Positions 40,153-47,798 of a stretch of DNA of 51,710 bases are shown here, piece by piece. The stretch covers positions 1-51,710 of the forward strand of contig JACPEV010000007.1 in assembly GCA_016183325.1 (NCBI GenBank), given 5' to 3'. Within the stretch, counting starts at the first letter, position 1, and the number at the start of each line of letters is the position of its first letter. Under the pieces are notes generated by a model. That model searched no databases. It was not told the DNA's origin and saw only the letters and a list, made by a program, of their open reading frames with translations. The position numbers were made by a program, and so were the translations under genes. Source of the stretch: Candidatus Curtissbacteria bacterium (GTDB lineage: Bacteria; Patescibacteriota; Microgenomatia; Curtissbacterales; GWA2-41-24).

Positions 40153-40474
40153 GATTTTGGAGTATACATCCACACGGAATAAAAATCAAATATTCTTGAT
40201 TATCCAATTGTTTGATAAAAGTCGAAAGTTTGAGAATCCATCTTCAAGCAAAACTAATTTCGTACAAAATCTTACACTCCCCTCAAACCTTCGTCAAGTC
40301 CGCCAGCTGACGGATGGTGAGCGCAGTCGGGATCGTTCAAAATTTTTCTTTGATATAGTTAGGTTGGATTTCAACTTTGATTGGTGATAAAATTACCAGC
40401 GTTCATTAATATTCCCCTGTAGCTCAATGGTAGAGCGTCCGACTGTGAGCTAAGTTTGGTATACTCAAGTGTGT

Positions 40475-40807
40475 ATGCCAGACAAAAGAAAATATGCTGA
40501 CCGCGCTGAGTATATAAAACAGGCTGTTGCAAAGCGAAGAAGAAAACTTAAGCAACTAATTGTTGAATACAAAGGCGGTAAGTGTGTTCTCTGTGGATAC
40601 AATAAATCTGCATGGGTATTGGAATTACACCATGTAGATGGTAGCACGAAGGAATTCGGCTTATCTGTTCGAGGTTTAACCAGATCTTGGGAAAAACTGA
40701 AACAAGAAGCAGATAAATGCATTCTTGTTTGTGCTAATTGCCATAGGGAAATACACGCAGGTATTACGCAGCTCCCAAAAGAAATTTTGGGATGGAAACT
40801 GGGCTAA
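40475..40807 (+). CDS. HNH homing endonuclease of the group I intron
   Basis: 110 residues from ATG 40475. KCVLCGYNKSAWVLELHHVDGSTKEF followed by ILVCANCHREIHAG: two CxxC zinc pairs and the H-H ... N ... H catalytic triad of HNH nucleases. It lies in the 5' part of the intron before the P element and overlaps the start of the catalytic core slightly. Its role would be to cut intronless tRNA-Asn genes and spread the intron. Confidence 0.92.
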   Translation: MPDKRKYADRAEYIKQAVAKRRRKLKQLIVEYKGGKCVLCGYNKSAWVLELHHVDGSTKEFGLSVRGLTRSWEKLKQEADKCILVCANCHREIHAGITQLPKEILGWKLG

Positions 40808-40816
40808 TTCGGGGAA

Positions 40817-40837
40817 ACCCTGAGCATGTCGAAGGGT
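40817..40837. repeat. Dispersed repeat forming P5 of the intron
   Basis: ACCCTGAGCATGTCGAAGGGT between elements P and Q. It is palindromic enough to make a hairpin at this place. Confidence 0.85.
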
Positions 40838-40986
40838 AATCCCGAGCTAAATCTCCGATTAAATCGGAGTAAATGTGTAGAGACTATATACCCAGATCCT
40901 AAGTCTTAGTGATACGGATATGAGATAGTCCACTCCTTGCTGTCAAGTAAGGGTAAAGTGTAATCGGCAGGTTGTAGGTTCGAATC

Positions 40987-42711
40987 CTACCGGGGGAGCA
41001 AAGATAGATTTTTAGAGTAAAAAGAGTCCATTTGGCCTGAATTGTCGGGCTTTTCAGTAGGTTCGAACATTGGCGAAATCTCCATAACTTCGTTTCTGGC
41101 AATTTCTATAAACTGTAACGGTTTTTCTAGATCTACACCCACAATTCCGTCTTTTAAAGTTAGGTTCGAACCGATTCCTAATAATATCTGTTTCTTTGTT
41201 TCTATATCGCCGTCAGTAAACCAGCGACGAGCATAGCAAGCAAAGTTAAACGTCTTTTCTGTGAGTTCTACCCATTTATCGATTCGTCCGTCCGTATCTT
41301 GGAGCTTTTTCATTAACTTAGATTTTTCGACGAGTAATGATTCTTTTTGATTCCTAAATTCGTCGTCGGAAAGCAGTTCATTATTAGAGTTTTGCGATGA
41401 TATCTTTAACTTAACTAAATTGTCTATTCGTTTTACGCAATCGTCGTATGCTTTTTGTTGCGACTGAATTATCGAGTTTCTATCCTCGGTTTCAATATCG
41501 GCAACTTCATTTAAATGTTTAACCGCCCAATTTTTGAAACCCTCGGAAATCTGAATCTTTTCCAATAGGGTATCGAATTGTTGTTCCAATACTTCAACTC
41601 TGATTGCTTTCTGACTGCATGTTTTTTTCTTACGTTTCGTACAGTGGTAGTAAATGTAATGAAGTCTGGTCGGGTTATCCATCGCCGTTATCAAAGTTTG
41701 ACAATGGGGACAGGTGGCTTTATTTAATGAAGAAAACTTGTATTTGCAGTGAGAACATATTATCTGATATTTTTCTTCCGCCGTTATCATTGCGCTACAT
41801 TCACCACAGCGTAATAAACCTGGGTAAGTAAATGCGTGAGTTTTTGGCCTCGGCCGACCTTTATTACCTAAAAAGATCTGCACTCTATCAAATTCTTCTC
41901 TAGTAATCATTGGTTGATGTTTTCCTTTATGCCAAATACCGCTTCCAACAGGATATTCAAATTCGCCATAATAAAAAGGATCGGTAAGCATTTTATAGAT
42001 ATAACTTCTTGTCATGGGTTTACCGCCGATTCTTTTGTGTTTAGGTGTACGGTAACCCCATTCTTCGTTCAACGTTCTAAGTGCTTGCAGAGGGCCATAC
42101 GTACCCGTTAGAACTAAATCCCACGTTTTGCGAATCAATGGAAACCTTTCTGGGTCAATTGGTGTTGTTTTGTTTCCTTTTTCTGCGAATTTGTCATTTG
42201 TATATCCAGGTTTTGCGCCGCTCGGTAACCAACCTTTTTCAGCCTTTGATTTCAACCCTCTTTTTACATTTTTAGATAAATCATTTACGAATTGGTTTGC
42301 CATACCAAATTCGATATACATAAGGAAAATGTCTTCTTTGGTGAAAGTTTTCGAAGGGGTAATTATCTCTAGGTCAAGTTCATTAACCGCCCAGATAATG
42401 ACACCACCGTCTTTTCCGTTACGGGCAAGGCGCGATAGATTCCAACATAAAACACCCTTAATTCCACCAGCTTCTATCAATTCAACCAGGCGATTAAACT
42501 CTTTTCTTCCAGGAATCTTAGCTGTTTTTGATTCAGATAGAATCAGATGCGGGGCGATATTTAAGCGTTTTTTAAGTAAATCGACTTCTTTTAGCTGGTC
42601 AGGAATTGAAGCAACCTGCCTATCTTCCGTTTCACTCGATTTTCTCGCATAAGTGATGTAATTATTCATGGATTTAGGACTCATCGTCTTCATTTTATCA
42701 TTTCTCATCAT
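40987..42711 (-). CDS. Large serine recombinase (integrase)
   Basis: 574 residues. The resolvase domain starts YITYARKSSETEDRQVASIPDQL with the catalytic Ser (R-K-S) and NLSRLARN; the recombinase domain has RTLNEEWGYRTP; a zinc ribbon follows (CGECSAMI...CSHCKYKF...CPHC) and then a coiled coil. The start may be the internal ATG at 42669. Its last 12 nt run antisense into the tRNA-Asn 3' end, which marks this end as the probable attachment site of the element to the right. Confidence 0.93.
   Translation of the reverse strand: MMRNDKMKTMSPKSMNNYITYARKSSETEDRQVASIPDQLKEVDLLKKRLNIAPHLILSESKTAKIPGRKEFNRLVELIEAGGIKGVLCWNLSRLARNGKDGGVIIWAVNELDLEIITPSKTFTKEDIFLMYIEFGMANQFVNDLSKNVKRGLKSKAEKGWLPSGAKPGYTNDKFAEKGNKTTPIDPERFPLIRKTWDLVLTGTYGPLQALRTLNEEWGYRTPKHKRIGGKPMTRSYIYKMLTDPFYYGEFEYPVGSGIWHKGKHQPMITREEFDRVQIFLGNKGRPRPKTHAFTYPGLLRCGECSAMITAEEKYQIICSHCKYKFSSLNKATCPHCQTLITAMDNPTRLHYIYYHCTKRKKKTCSQKAIRVEVLEQQFDTLLEKIQISEGFKNWAVKHLNEVADIETEDRNSIIQSQQKAYDDCVKRIDNLVKLKISSQNSNNELLSDDEFRNQKESLLVEKSKLMKKLQDTDGRIDKWVELTEKTFNFACYARRWFTDGDIETKKQILLGIGSNLTLKDGIVGVDLEKPLQFIEIARNEVMEISPMFEPTEKPDNSGQMDSFYSKNLSLLPR
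42675..42689. promoter_or_regulatory. TAGGACTCATCGTCT motif near the recombinase start
   Basis: A 15-bp sequence identical to 44340-44354, which lies upstream of the XRE regulator. It falls within the first codons of the recombinase frame, just before the alternative start at 42669. Candidate operator. Confidence 0.5.
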
Positions 42712-42747
42712 TGTTCTTTATAGTTATTCTTAATTAGTTAATACTTC

Positions 42748-43230
42748 TTATTTCACATACCGCCGTATACGACTTTCTGGTACTGGTACGCTTGATTCGC
42801 CTATACCAATTTTTGTGACTGGTTTTACAAGATAGTTTGGGTCGGTTGAGCCGCGAATTAAATCGTCTTCAAGTAATCGATACTGCATATTTCCGTATTT
42901 ACCGCCGTATTTTTCTATCTGACCTACTTTTTCAATCCAACCATTTAAAACTAATTTATCTATAACGGCTTGTACTGTATTTCTGTGAAGACCAGATTCA
43001 CGAGCAATTCCATTAAGAGATGGGTAAGCTATCCTGTTTTTATTCATACGCGTATATAAAATATAAAGAACCATAAAACCGTTACCTCCAAGACGTTTTA
43101 AATGTCCGTCCCTTGATAGTGCATGACTAAACCGAATCCATAAGCAGTTTTTGTCATAAGCCTTTTTGTTTTTGAACCGCGCTTTTATTCGCGATTCAAT
43201 AGCTGGTAAAGAATCACTTAGTTTTTCCAT
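42748..43230 (-). CDS. Helix-turn-helix protein of the integrated element
   Basis: 160 residues. MVLYILYTRMNKNRIAYPSLNGIARESGLHRNTVQAVIDKLVLNGWIEKVGQ is a winged helix like those in plasmid and phage replication or regulatory proteins. Whether it controls replication or the recombinase is not clear. It lies in the run DUF-small gene, DUF5659, HTH, recombinase, all on the minus strand, 37 nt before the recombinase. Confidence 0.75.
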   Translation of the reverse strand: MEKLSDSLPAIESRIKARFKNKKAYDKNCLWIRFSHALSRDGHLKRLGGNGFMVLYILYTRMNKNRIAYPSLNGIARESGLHRNTVQAVIDKLVLNGWIEKVGQIEKYGGKYGNMQYRLLEDDLIRGSTDPNYLVKPVTKIGIGESSVPVPESRIRRYVK

Positions 43231-43264
43231 TTACATATCCATATATGCGCCATGTGGCGCATTT

Positions 43265-43504
43265 TTAACTTGAATAAATCAAGTCTTTTAACGTTCGAAT
43301 TGCGTCGGTAAACGACTTAACCTTTGAAATTGCTTGGTTTTTCCAATACAGTCCTACGAGTTCTTCGCATTTTTCCTTATTTGTAAAAGAGAACCAGCAA
43401 ACTTTTCCTTCCCTTTCAACACCACTCAGCTCCAAACCTTCTCCGTAAAGATAAGCGGCTAAATACAAGTCTTTAATGCGATAGCTATTTATTTGCATAT
43501 TCAT
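43265..43504 (-). CDS. DUF5659-like protein
   Basis: 79 residues. SYRIKDLYLAAYLYGEGLELSGVEREGKVCWFSFTNKEKCEELVGLYWKNQA looks like DUF5659, a small domain of unknown function often next to integrases in CPR and other bacteria. It overlaps the upstream gene by 20 nt, so the two are co-translated. Confidence 0.75.
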   Translation of the reverse strand: MNMQINSYRIKDLYLAAYLYGEGLELSGVEREGKVCWFSFTNKEKCEELVGLYWKNQAISKVKSFTDAIRTLKDLIYSS

Positions 43505-43703
43505 TTTTCTTTATTGGTTTATAAATAGCAGAAATCAGTCTAAGTAAGTTCATGCCTAGTCGATCAGCTTCTTGAACGGAAATTTGTATTTTGTACTCTT
43601 TAAGGTAGAGTTCTTGAAATTCTTTAATTGCCTGGGACGATAGACGCGGGGGAAGCGTATTTAAACGAAGATTATCCTGGTTAGATTTGTTATCAATATC
43701 CAT
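43485..43703 (-). CDS. Small protein, first gene of the recombinase operon
   Basis: 72 residues from ATG 43703; the frame is open upstream, but that part overlaps the terminator and would be untypical. MDIDNKSNQDNLRLNTLPPRLSS, then ELYLKEYKIQISVQEADRLGMNLLRLISAIYK. The end 'A-D-x-x-G-M-N-L-L' is seen in small proteins of mobile elements; no function known. The transcription terminator at 43713-43739 lies ten nt before its start. Confidence 0.65.
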   Translation of the reverse strand: MDIDNKSNQDNLRLNTLPPRLSSQAIKEFQELYLKEYKIQISVQEADRLGMNLLRLISAIYKPIKKNEYANK

Positions 43704-43712
43704 ATTGTTAGC

Positions 43713-43739
43713 AATAAAAAAACCCGCTATTGCGGGTTT
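43713..43739 (-). terminator. Intrinsic terminator at the end of the leader
   Basis: 8-bp GC-rich stem with AATA loop and a T-tract on the minus strand, ten nt before the ATG at 43703. Confidence 0.85.
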
Positions 43740-43945
43740 GATATCTTTAGTAAATCCCGCTCGATATCTGCACGGTAAGTGCATTTATTCGAGCTTCTGG
43801 ATTCACTGGTTATTGCTAACCTGTCGCTTGTATCGGGTTACAGTCCGAATTAACGGCCTATTCCGAAAGGACACGTTGAAAGTGAGTCGTTGAATCTCTA
43901 ACTTACGTCCACTGACTAATCAATGACGGAAGAGATATAACATAT
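43713..43945 (-). ncRNA. Attenuator-like structured leader RNA
   Basis: About 230 nt between a promoter and the first gene of the recombinase operon. It contains a 5-bp hairpin with GCAA tetraloop (GGTTAGCAATAACC), a two-part stem GCTCGA...TGCAC TTAC CGTGCA...TCGAGC, and ends in an intrinsic terminator, AAACCCGC AATA GCGGGTTT followed by seven T's. An upstream GCGGGATTT can pair with AAACCCGC instead, giving an antiterminator. GATATC occurs on both sides of it and can pair too. No match to a known riboswitch class is recognised. Confidence 0.7.
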
Positions 43946-43976
43946 ATTGTAATGATGACACGGAGGTATCTGTCAA
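43946..43976 (-). promoter_or_regulatory. Promoter of the leader RNA
   Basis: TTGACA (43971-43976, minus strand) and TACAAT (43946-43951) with a 19-nt spacer, somewhat long but with good hexamers. Confidence 0.6.
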
Positions 43977-44005
43977 GTGGTTTTTGGTGCGCCTTATGGC
44001 GTGAG

Positions 44006-44293
44006 TTATTGAAGCTTGGAGTTAATGAGTTCTTCTGCCTTTTTGGCGTCATCGAGAGTGACGAACGGAGCTTCGAGTTTTTGGTCGCCCTGACCGAAGA
44101 TAGTTACAGTTGCTATGCCCTTTGAAAGCAAAGGTATCTTGGCCATAGTTGTATTCACCTCGACCCCTGTAATGCGACTGTAGGGCATTGAATTAGTTTT
44201 ATGCGTACCAAGTACCTTTAATTCAATCGCCACTTTATCCCTATAGATTACAAGAAATCCTTTAGTGCAACGAGTTTTAAGTAATATATCCAT
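44006..44293 (-). CDS. Small PH-domain-like protein
   Basis: 95 residues from ATG 44293. A beta-rich start (CTKGFLVIYRDKVAIEL), then the switch-like MPYSRITGVEVNTTMAKIPLLSKGIATVTIFG and a final helix DAKKAEELINSKL fit the bacterial PH (YdbT/bPH) fold. No membrane helix. Convergence of the strands and the helix is the only basis. Divergent from the XRE gene. Confidence 0.62.
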   Translation of the reverse strand: MDILLKTRCTKGFLVIYRDKVAIELKVLGTHKTNSMPYSRITGVEVNTTMAKIPLLSKGIATVTIFGQGDQKLEAPFVTLDDAKKAEELINSKLQ

Positions 44294-44312
44294 ATTTCCA
44301 GTCAATTTATAA

Positions 44313-44354
44313 GACTTATCGTCATCATTATATCATAAATAGGACTCATCGTCT
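44313..44354. promoter_or_regulatory. GACTCATCGTC operator-like motifs in the PH/XRE divergent gap
   Basis: GACTTATCGTC (44313-44323) and TAGGACTCATCGTCT (44340-44354). The second is repeated at 42675-42689. The XRE protein encoded just downstream is the natural candidate binder. TATAAT at 44384-44389. Confidence 0.5.
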
Positions 44355-44390
44355 CTGGATACATAGTCTTCCCTTAGAGAACATATAATA

Positions 44391-44600
44391 ATGGAAGATA
44401 TTAGAGTCCGATTCGGTAAACATCTCCGAAAAATTAGAGAGGATAAAAAGCTCACCCAAGAAGGACTTGCAGACCTAGCGGGGATGCACTTTACCTATAT
44501 AGGGCAAATAGAGAGAGGCAAGCGCAATCCTTCTCTTATAAATTTAGAACGATTGGCTAAAGCTCTCAAAATTAAGGCTGGAGAGCTTCTCCCTTTTTAG
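44391..44600 (+). CDS. XRE-family transcriptional regulator
   Basis: 69 residues. VRFGKHLRKIREDKKLTQEGLADLAGMHFTYIGQIERGKRNPSLINLERLAKALKI is a standard Cro/CI-type helix-turn-helix, of the small type found as controllers in restriction-modification and mobile elements. Its last 29 nt overlap the end of the convergent multidomain gene. The ATG follows TATAAT immediately, so the real transcript start or start codon is uncertain. Confidence 0.9.
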   Translation: MEDIRVRFGKHLRKIREDKKLTQEGLADLAGMHFTYIGQIERGKRNPSLINLERLAKALKIKAGELLPF

Positions 44601-47600
44601 GCGTTTGGTCTATTTGCTCCAGGCGTAACTGGATATGCTTAATGATGCTTTCCTTTATCTTGAATAACAAGGAATCACCAGGTATAGAATCTAGCTCACT
44701 TCGCAAAGCTTTCAAATCCTCTACATTCGCCATTTGAACTGCCATGCCCCACATTAAGGCAAATTTATTAACAAATTCCCTTCCCTCGTCTGTTGCTGGA
44801 GTTTTTTCATTTTCCCACTTTTCAAATAATATATTTATTTCTTCAGTAATAAATTTTGTCCAAAAAATTTTATCTTCTGAAAGCGCGCCCGACTGCCAAA
44901 GTTGTTTTGTGAAGTCGACAAAAACATTTATAAAGCTTAATAAACCTGATCCTGGTAGAAACAGTTGGTGAATCAGATGAAATGAGCGGCGAGTTAATTT
45001 GTAGTCATCTTGCCAAATTATTTCATGTAAATCTTCATAGTTGAACGGAATAAAGCTATAAACACAGTCGGCTATTTCACCCAATATTTGAGAATAATCT
45101 TTTTTCTCAATCCATTTTTTGTTCTGTGCGTAGATCAAAAAAGTAAAGCTATTAATTACTTTGACGCCCTCGTTCGTTACTGCTCTTGAGAGTCTGAGGT
45201 CATCGGTGACTAACAGATATCCTTTATTTTTGGCCACTTGAATCGTTTGTAAGAGCCAAGGTTCAAAAACTTTAGTAAGTTTTTTCAGATTTTCATCCAA
45301 TTCTTCATTGGGCGCGATAATTTGCACTAGAGATGATTTTCGGAGAAAATCCCATAACTTTCTAAGTGTCTTACTTTCGTACTGAACTAGCTCTTGCTGA
45401 ATTTTATCGAATGTGAGTTTATGCACGTACATTTTTTTCCCAGTTCTCTCCACGAAGCCGAACAGGTTTGCCTTAATTAAAGTAAGCAGGGACATATAGT
45501 CTAAAATCATTTCATCTGAAGATTCCAAGAGTTCTATCAGGTGCTTTTGATAATCATCACTTGGTGTATGAAACTCCCATGGGAAGTTTGCGCCCCTACC
45601 TTCCCATATTTCGACAAAAGGTCTTTTAAAAGTTTTTTCTAAGGTATACACAGGCAACGGGTTATTTAAATACGTTTCCAGAACACCCTCAAACCATTGT
45701 TGCCGTTGAATCATTGAATCTCTAATGAAGGCTTTATCTTTTTCATTGTTTATATCAAGTTTCGTTAACATTTTTTGGGCAGGGAACTCATTGTCGTATT
45801 CGATCGCATTCTGAAGAAGGCGATCACCTTCTTTTTGATATCTCATTAAAAGAGCGCCGTTATGTGACAAAACTTCTTGTAATCCTTCTCCCTTTTCTTT
45901 TGCAGCCTTTTTTGCTTGATTACAGCTTTCAATTGCTTGAGCTTTATTCTCTGTTAGTACCTGACAAATGCTCTTAAATAGCCAATATTTATAGGGAAGT
46001 TGCAATGCTGGGTCAATTTCATCGAGAATCCTTAATGAAATTTCTGGGTATCCGTACTCGCGAAATATCCAAGCAATGTTAATCTTTTCATTAGTTGGAA
46101 CGTCATTATCTTTTGAAATCTCCTTGTATGCAGTATAAGCACCTTCGTAATCTTTGCTTAGTAATCTCTCGGGGATTTTGGATATTTTGTGAGTATCTAT
46201 TTTAGTATTCTCAGCTAAAGGATATTCAAGGTTTTCTAATTTCTCACCACTTGTTTTCCACAACCAAAGCCTACAGACATCCCAGTTATGGTAAATCTCT
46301 GGTAAGAGATCGTATCGCTTTTGCTCTCTAGCAAGTTGATAAGCTTTCCGTAGCAATGACTCAACATTTCTTATTTCTTGACTATTTTTGTAATTCTCTA
46401 AAAAATCATCGAGGGGCTTAGAGTCCTGTTTAGCGTTACGCATTTTTACCATTGCCTGTAAGTAGACAGCGTCTACGTCAAATTCATTTTGTTCTAGAAT
46501 CTTAGTTATTATTTCTTGAGATTTATCTAGCTGATCCGTAAAAAAATAGGTTGATGCAAGTAAAGACCAAAAACCAGCATTTTCCGTTAATTCAGGCTTT
46601 CCTTTTTTAGCTACTTCACTTCTTATTTTCTCAGCCTCCTCCAGTCCTTTTTGTTTCCCAAATTTAATTGAAAATGTTTGAATATATGTAATTACAACAA
46701 ACTCATCTTCTGGGCCAATTTCCTTCCATAGTTTATTAACCAAATCCCAAGCTTTGTTATCGTTTTCTTCGTTTTTAGTCAAGAGAAGGGTGTTTATTAA
46801 ATTACATTGTGCTTTGTGGAGAGTGGGGTCTAGATCAAGAGCCTTATTAAATGCATCAAGGGCTTTTTGGTAATTATCATCGTGATTACCGTCCCATTTA
46901 TAGCAAAGTCCTAAATTGTTGAAGGTTTTTGCTCTGTCCTTAGCGAATTTTTCTTCATCTGGAATTTTCCCCAGTAAAAGTAATAGATGCTCTTCCGCCT
47001 CTGGAAACTGCCTGCTTTGAATTAACTGCTGACTCCTTGCAAGAGTTCTCTTGATATTGTCAGCATATTCCTGTTTTATATCTGGAGTTTTAAAATTTGT
47101 GGCCTGATTGGCGTCTACTGATCCCGTTAAAATGAATTGCTTTAGAATGCTTTGCTCGCCCTTAATTTTAGCGTCAAGTTCGACAGGACACCAAAAAACT
47201 ACTTTAGATCGAGGAACACCTAACAACTGTTCGACATAAAGCCGAATGTTGTCTCTTACTGTAGCGTTAACATTTGTGGATAATGCGAAAATAATTTTTG
47301 AGGGCTTTAGGATTGTTTTATTTAAAACATGTTGATACAAGCCGCTTACTTCATTTTTCAAAATTGTTTCTGAAATATCTCTGACATGCTTACATTGAAT
47401 GTAGACAGGATTTCTTTTGTTATATTTTGCAATCTCATAACCCAAAATGTCCCTTTTTTTGTCATAAGGGCCGTCAACTAACTCGCAGTCGACCAAACTT
47501 TCAACTTTTTGGGCAATGGCCAAAACAAGACGGGTGAAATATTTTTCATCGGTGATAGCGGGCGAGTGAAAATCTATAATGCGGTCTGCATATATTGAGA

Positions 47601-47790
47601 CAGGGTGATTAGGAGTATTTTCTCCACTTTTAAATTTCTCAAGTACAGTAGGATCGTACCGCCTGTGATTACTTTTGCCGATACGAATTGAAGTAAGTTT
47701 TCCCTCACGATCCCAGCGCCTTAGGGTTTCTATGTGAACTCCTAAAAACTCAGTCGCTTGACGAACCGAAAATAATTTTGTATTCTGCAT
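44572..47790 (-). CDS. Multidomain MerR-HTH / nuclease-like / TPR / PIN-like protein, candidate defence gene
   Basis: 1072 residues from ATG 47790. Domains: a MerR/excisionase-type HTH (LFSVRQATEFLGVHIETLRRWDREGKL, 5-50); a restriction-endonuclease-like region with Asp114 and Q132-C-K134 (NPVYIQCKH), the D...QxK pattern of Mrr-like enzymes, ~85-210; TPR-type helical repeats, ~260-650 (KTFNNLGLCY...YQKALDAFNKALDLDP); a PIN-like domain ~755-890 (MILDYMSLLTLI ... YLLVTDDLRLSRAV); a helical tail. The set suggests sensing plus nuclease effector, as in anti-phage proteins. Function is inferred. It has a strong own promoter. Confidence 0.75.
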   Translation of the reverse strand: MQNTKLFSVRQATEFLGVHIETLRRWDREGKLTSIRIGKSNHRRYDPTVLEKFKSGENTPNHPVSIYADRIIDFHSPAITDEKYFTRLVLAIAQKVESLVDCELVDGPYDKKRDILGYEIAKYNKRNPVYIQCKHVRDISETILKNEVSGLYQHVLNKTILKPSKIIFALSTNVNATVRDNIRLYVEQLLGVPRSKVVFWCPVELDAKIKGEQSILKQFILTGSVDANQATNFKTPDIKQEYADNIKRTLARSQQLIQSRQFPEAEEHLLLLLGKIPDEEKFAKDRAKTFNNLGLCYKWDGNHDDNYQKALDAFNKALDLDPTLHKAQCNLINTLLLTKNEENDNKAWDLVNKLWKEIGPEDEFVVITYIQTFSIKFGKQKGLEEAEKIRSEVAKKGKPELTENAGFWSLLASTYFFTDQLDKSQEIITKILEQNEFDVDAVYLQAMVKMRNAKQDSKPLDDFLENYKNSQEIRNVESLLRKAYQLAREQKRYDLLPEIYHNWDVCRLWLWKTSGEKLENLEYPLAENTKIDTHKISKIPERLLSKDYEGAYTAYKEISKDNDVPTNEKINIAWIFREYGYPEISLRILDEIDPALQLPYKYWLFKSICQVLTENKAQAIESCNQAKKAAKEKGEGLQEVLSHNGALLMRYQKEGDRLLQNAIEYDNEFPAQKMLTKLDINNEKDKAFIRDSMIQRQQWFEGVLETYLNNPLPVYTLEKTFKRPFVEIWEGRGANFPWEFHTPSDDYQKHLIELLESSDEMILDYMSLLTLIKANLFGFVERTGKKMYVHKLTFDKIQQELVQYESKTLRKLWDFLRKSSLVQIIAPNEELDENLKKLTKVFEPWLLQTIQVAKNKGYLLVTDDLRLSRAVTNEGVKVINSFTFLIYAQNKKWIEKKDYSQILGEIADCVYSFIPFNYEDLHEIIWQDDYKLTRRSFHLIHQLFLPGSGLLSFINVFVDFTKQLWQSGALSEDKIFWTKFITEEINILFEKWENEKTPATDEGREFVNKFALMWGMAVQMANVEDLKALRSELDSIPGDSLLFKIKESIIKHIQLRLEQIDQTPKKGEALQP

Positions 47791-47798
47791 ACAACTCA

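Larger units (their letters stand above)
40447..40960 (+). other. Group I self-splicing intron (514 nt) in tRNA-Asn
   Basis: The 5' exon ends in U and the intron ends in G, as required. All four core elements can be read: P (TAATTCGGGGAAACCC, ~40804-40820), Q (TAATCCCGAGCTAA, ~40837-40850), R (GTAGAGACTATATAC, ~40877-40891) and S (GAGATAGTCC, ~40922-40931); ACTAT of R pairs with ATAGT of S (P7). CTCCGATTAAATCGGAG between Q and R forms a perfect P6a-type hairpin. The P5 region is built from the dispersed CCTGAGC..GTCGAAGG repeat. Confidence 0.92.
40413..40998 (+). tRNA. tRNA-Asn(GUU) split by a group I intron
   Basis: Exon 1 is 40413-40446 (TCCCCTG acceptor strand, D-arm GCTC/GAGC, up to ACTGT); exon 2 is 40961-40998 (TAATCGGC, T-arm GTAGG TTCGAAT CCTAC, acceptor CGGGGGA, discriminator G). 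Joined, the anticodon loop is CTGTTAA, anticodon GTT = Asn. All arms pair; the only mismatch is T27-C43. The intron sits between anticodon bases 35 and 36. CCA is not fully encoded. Confidence 0.93.

Noticed and set aside
40441-40480. tRNA-His reading of the 5' tRNA half (GTG after CT)
   Set aside because: Reading straight through gives a GTG anticodon, but group I splice rules and the 3' half restore CTGTTAA, discriminator G and tRNA-Asn identity.
41604-42652. Plus-strand ORFs opposite the serine recombinase
   Set aside because: Antisense shadows of a clear recombinase gene.
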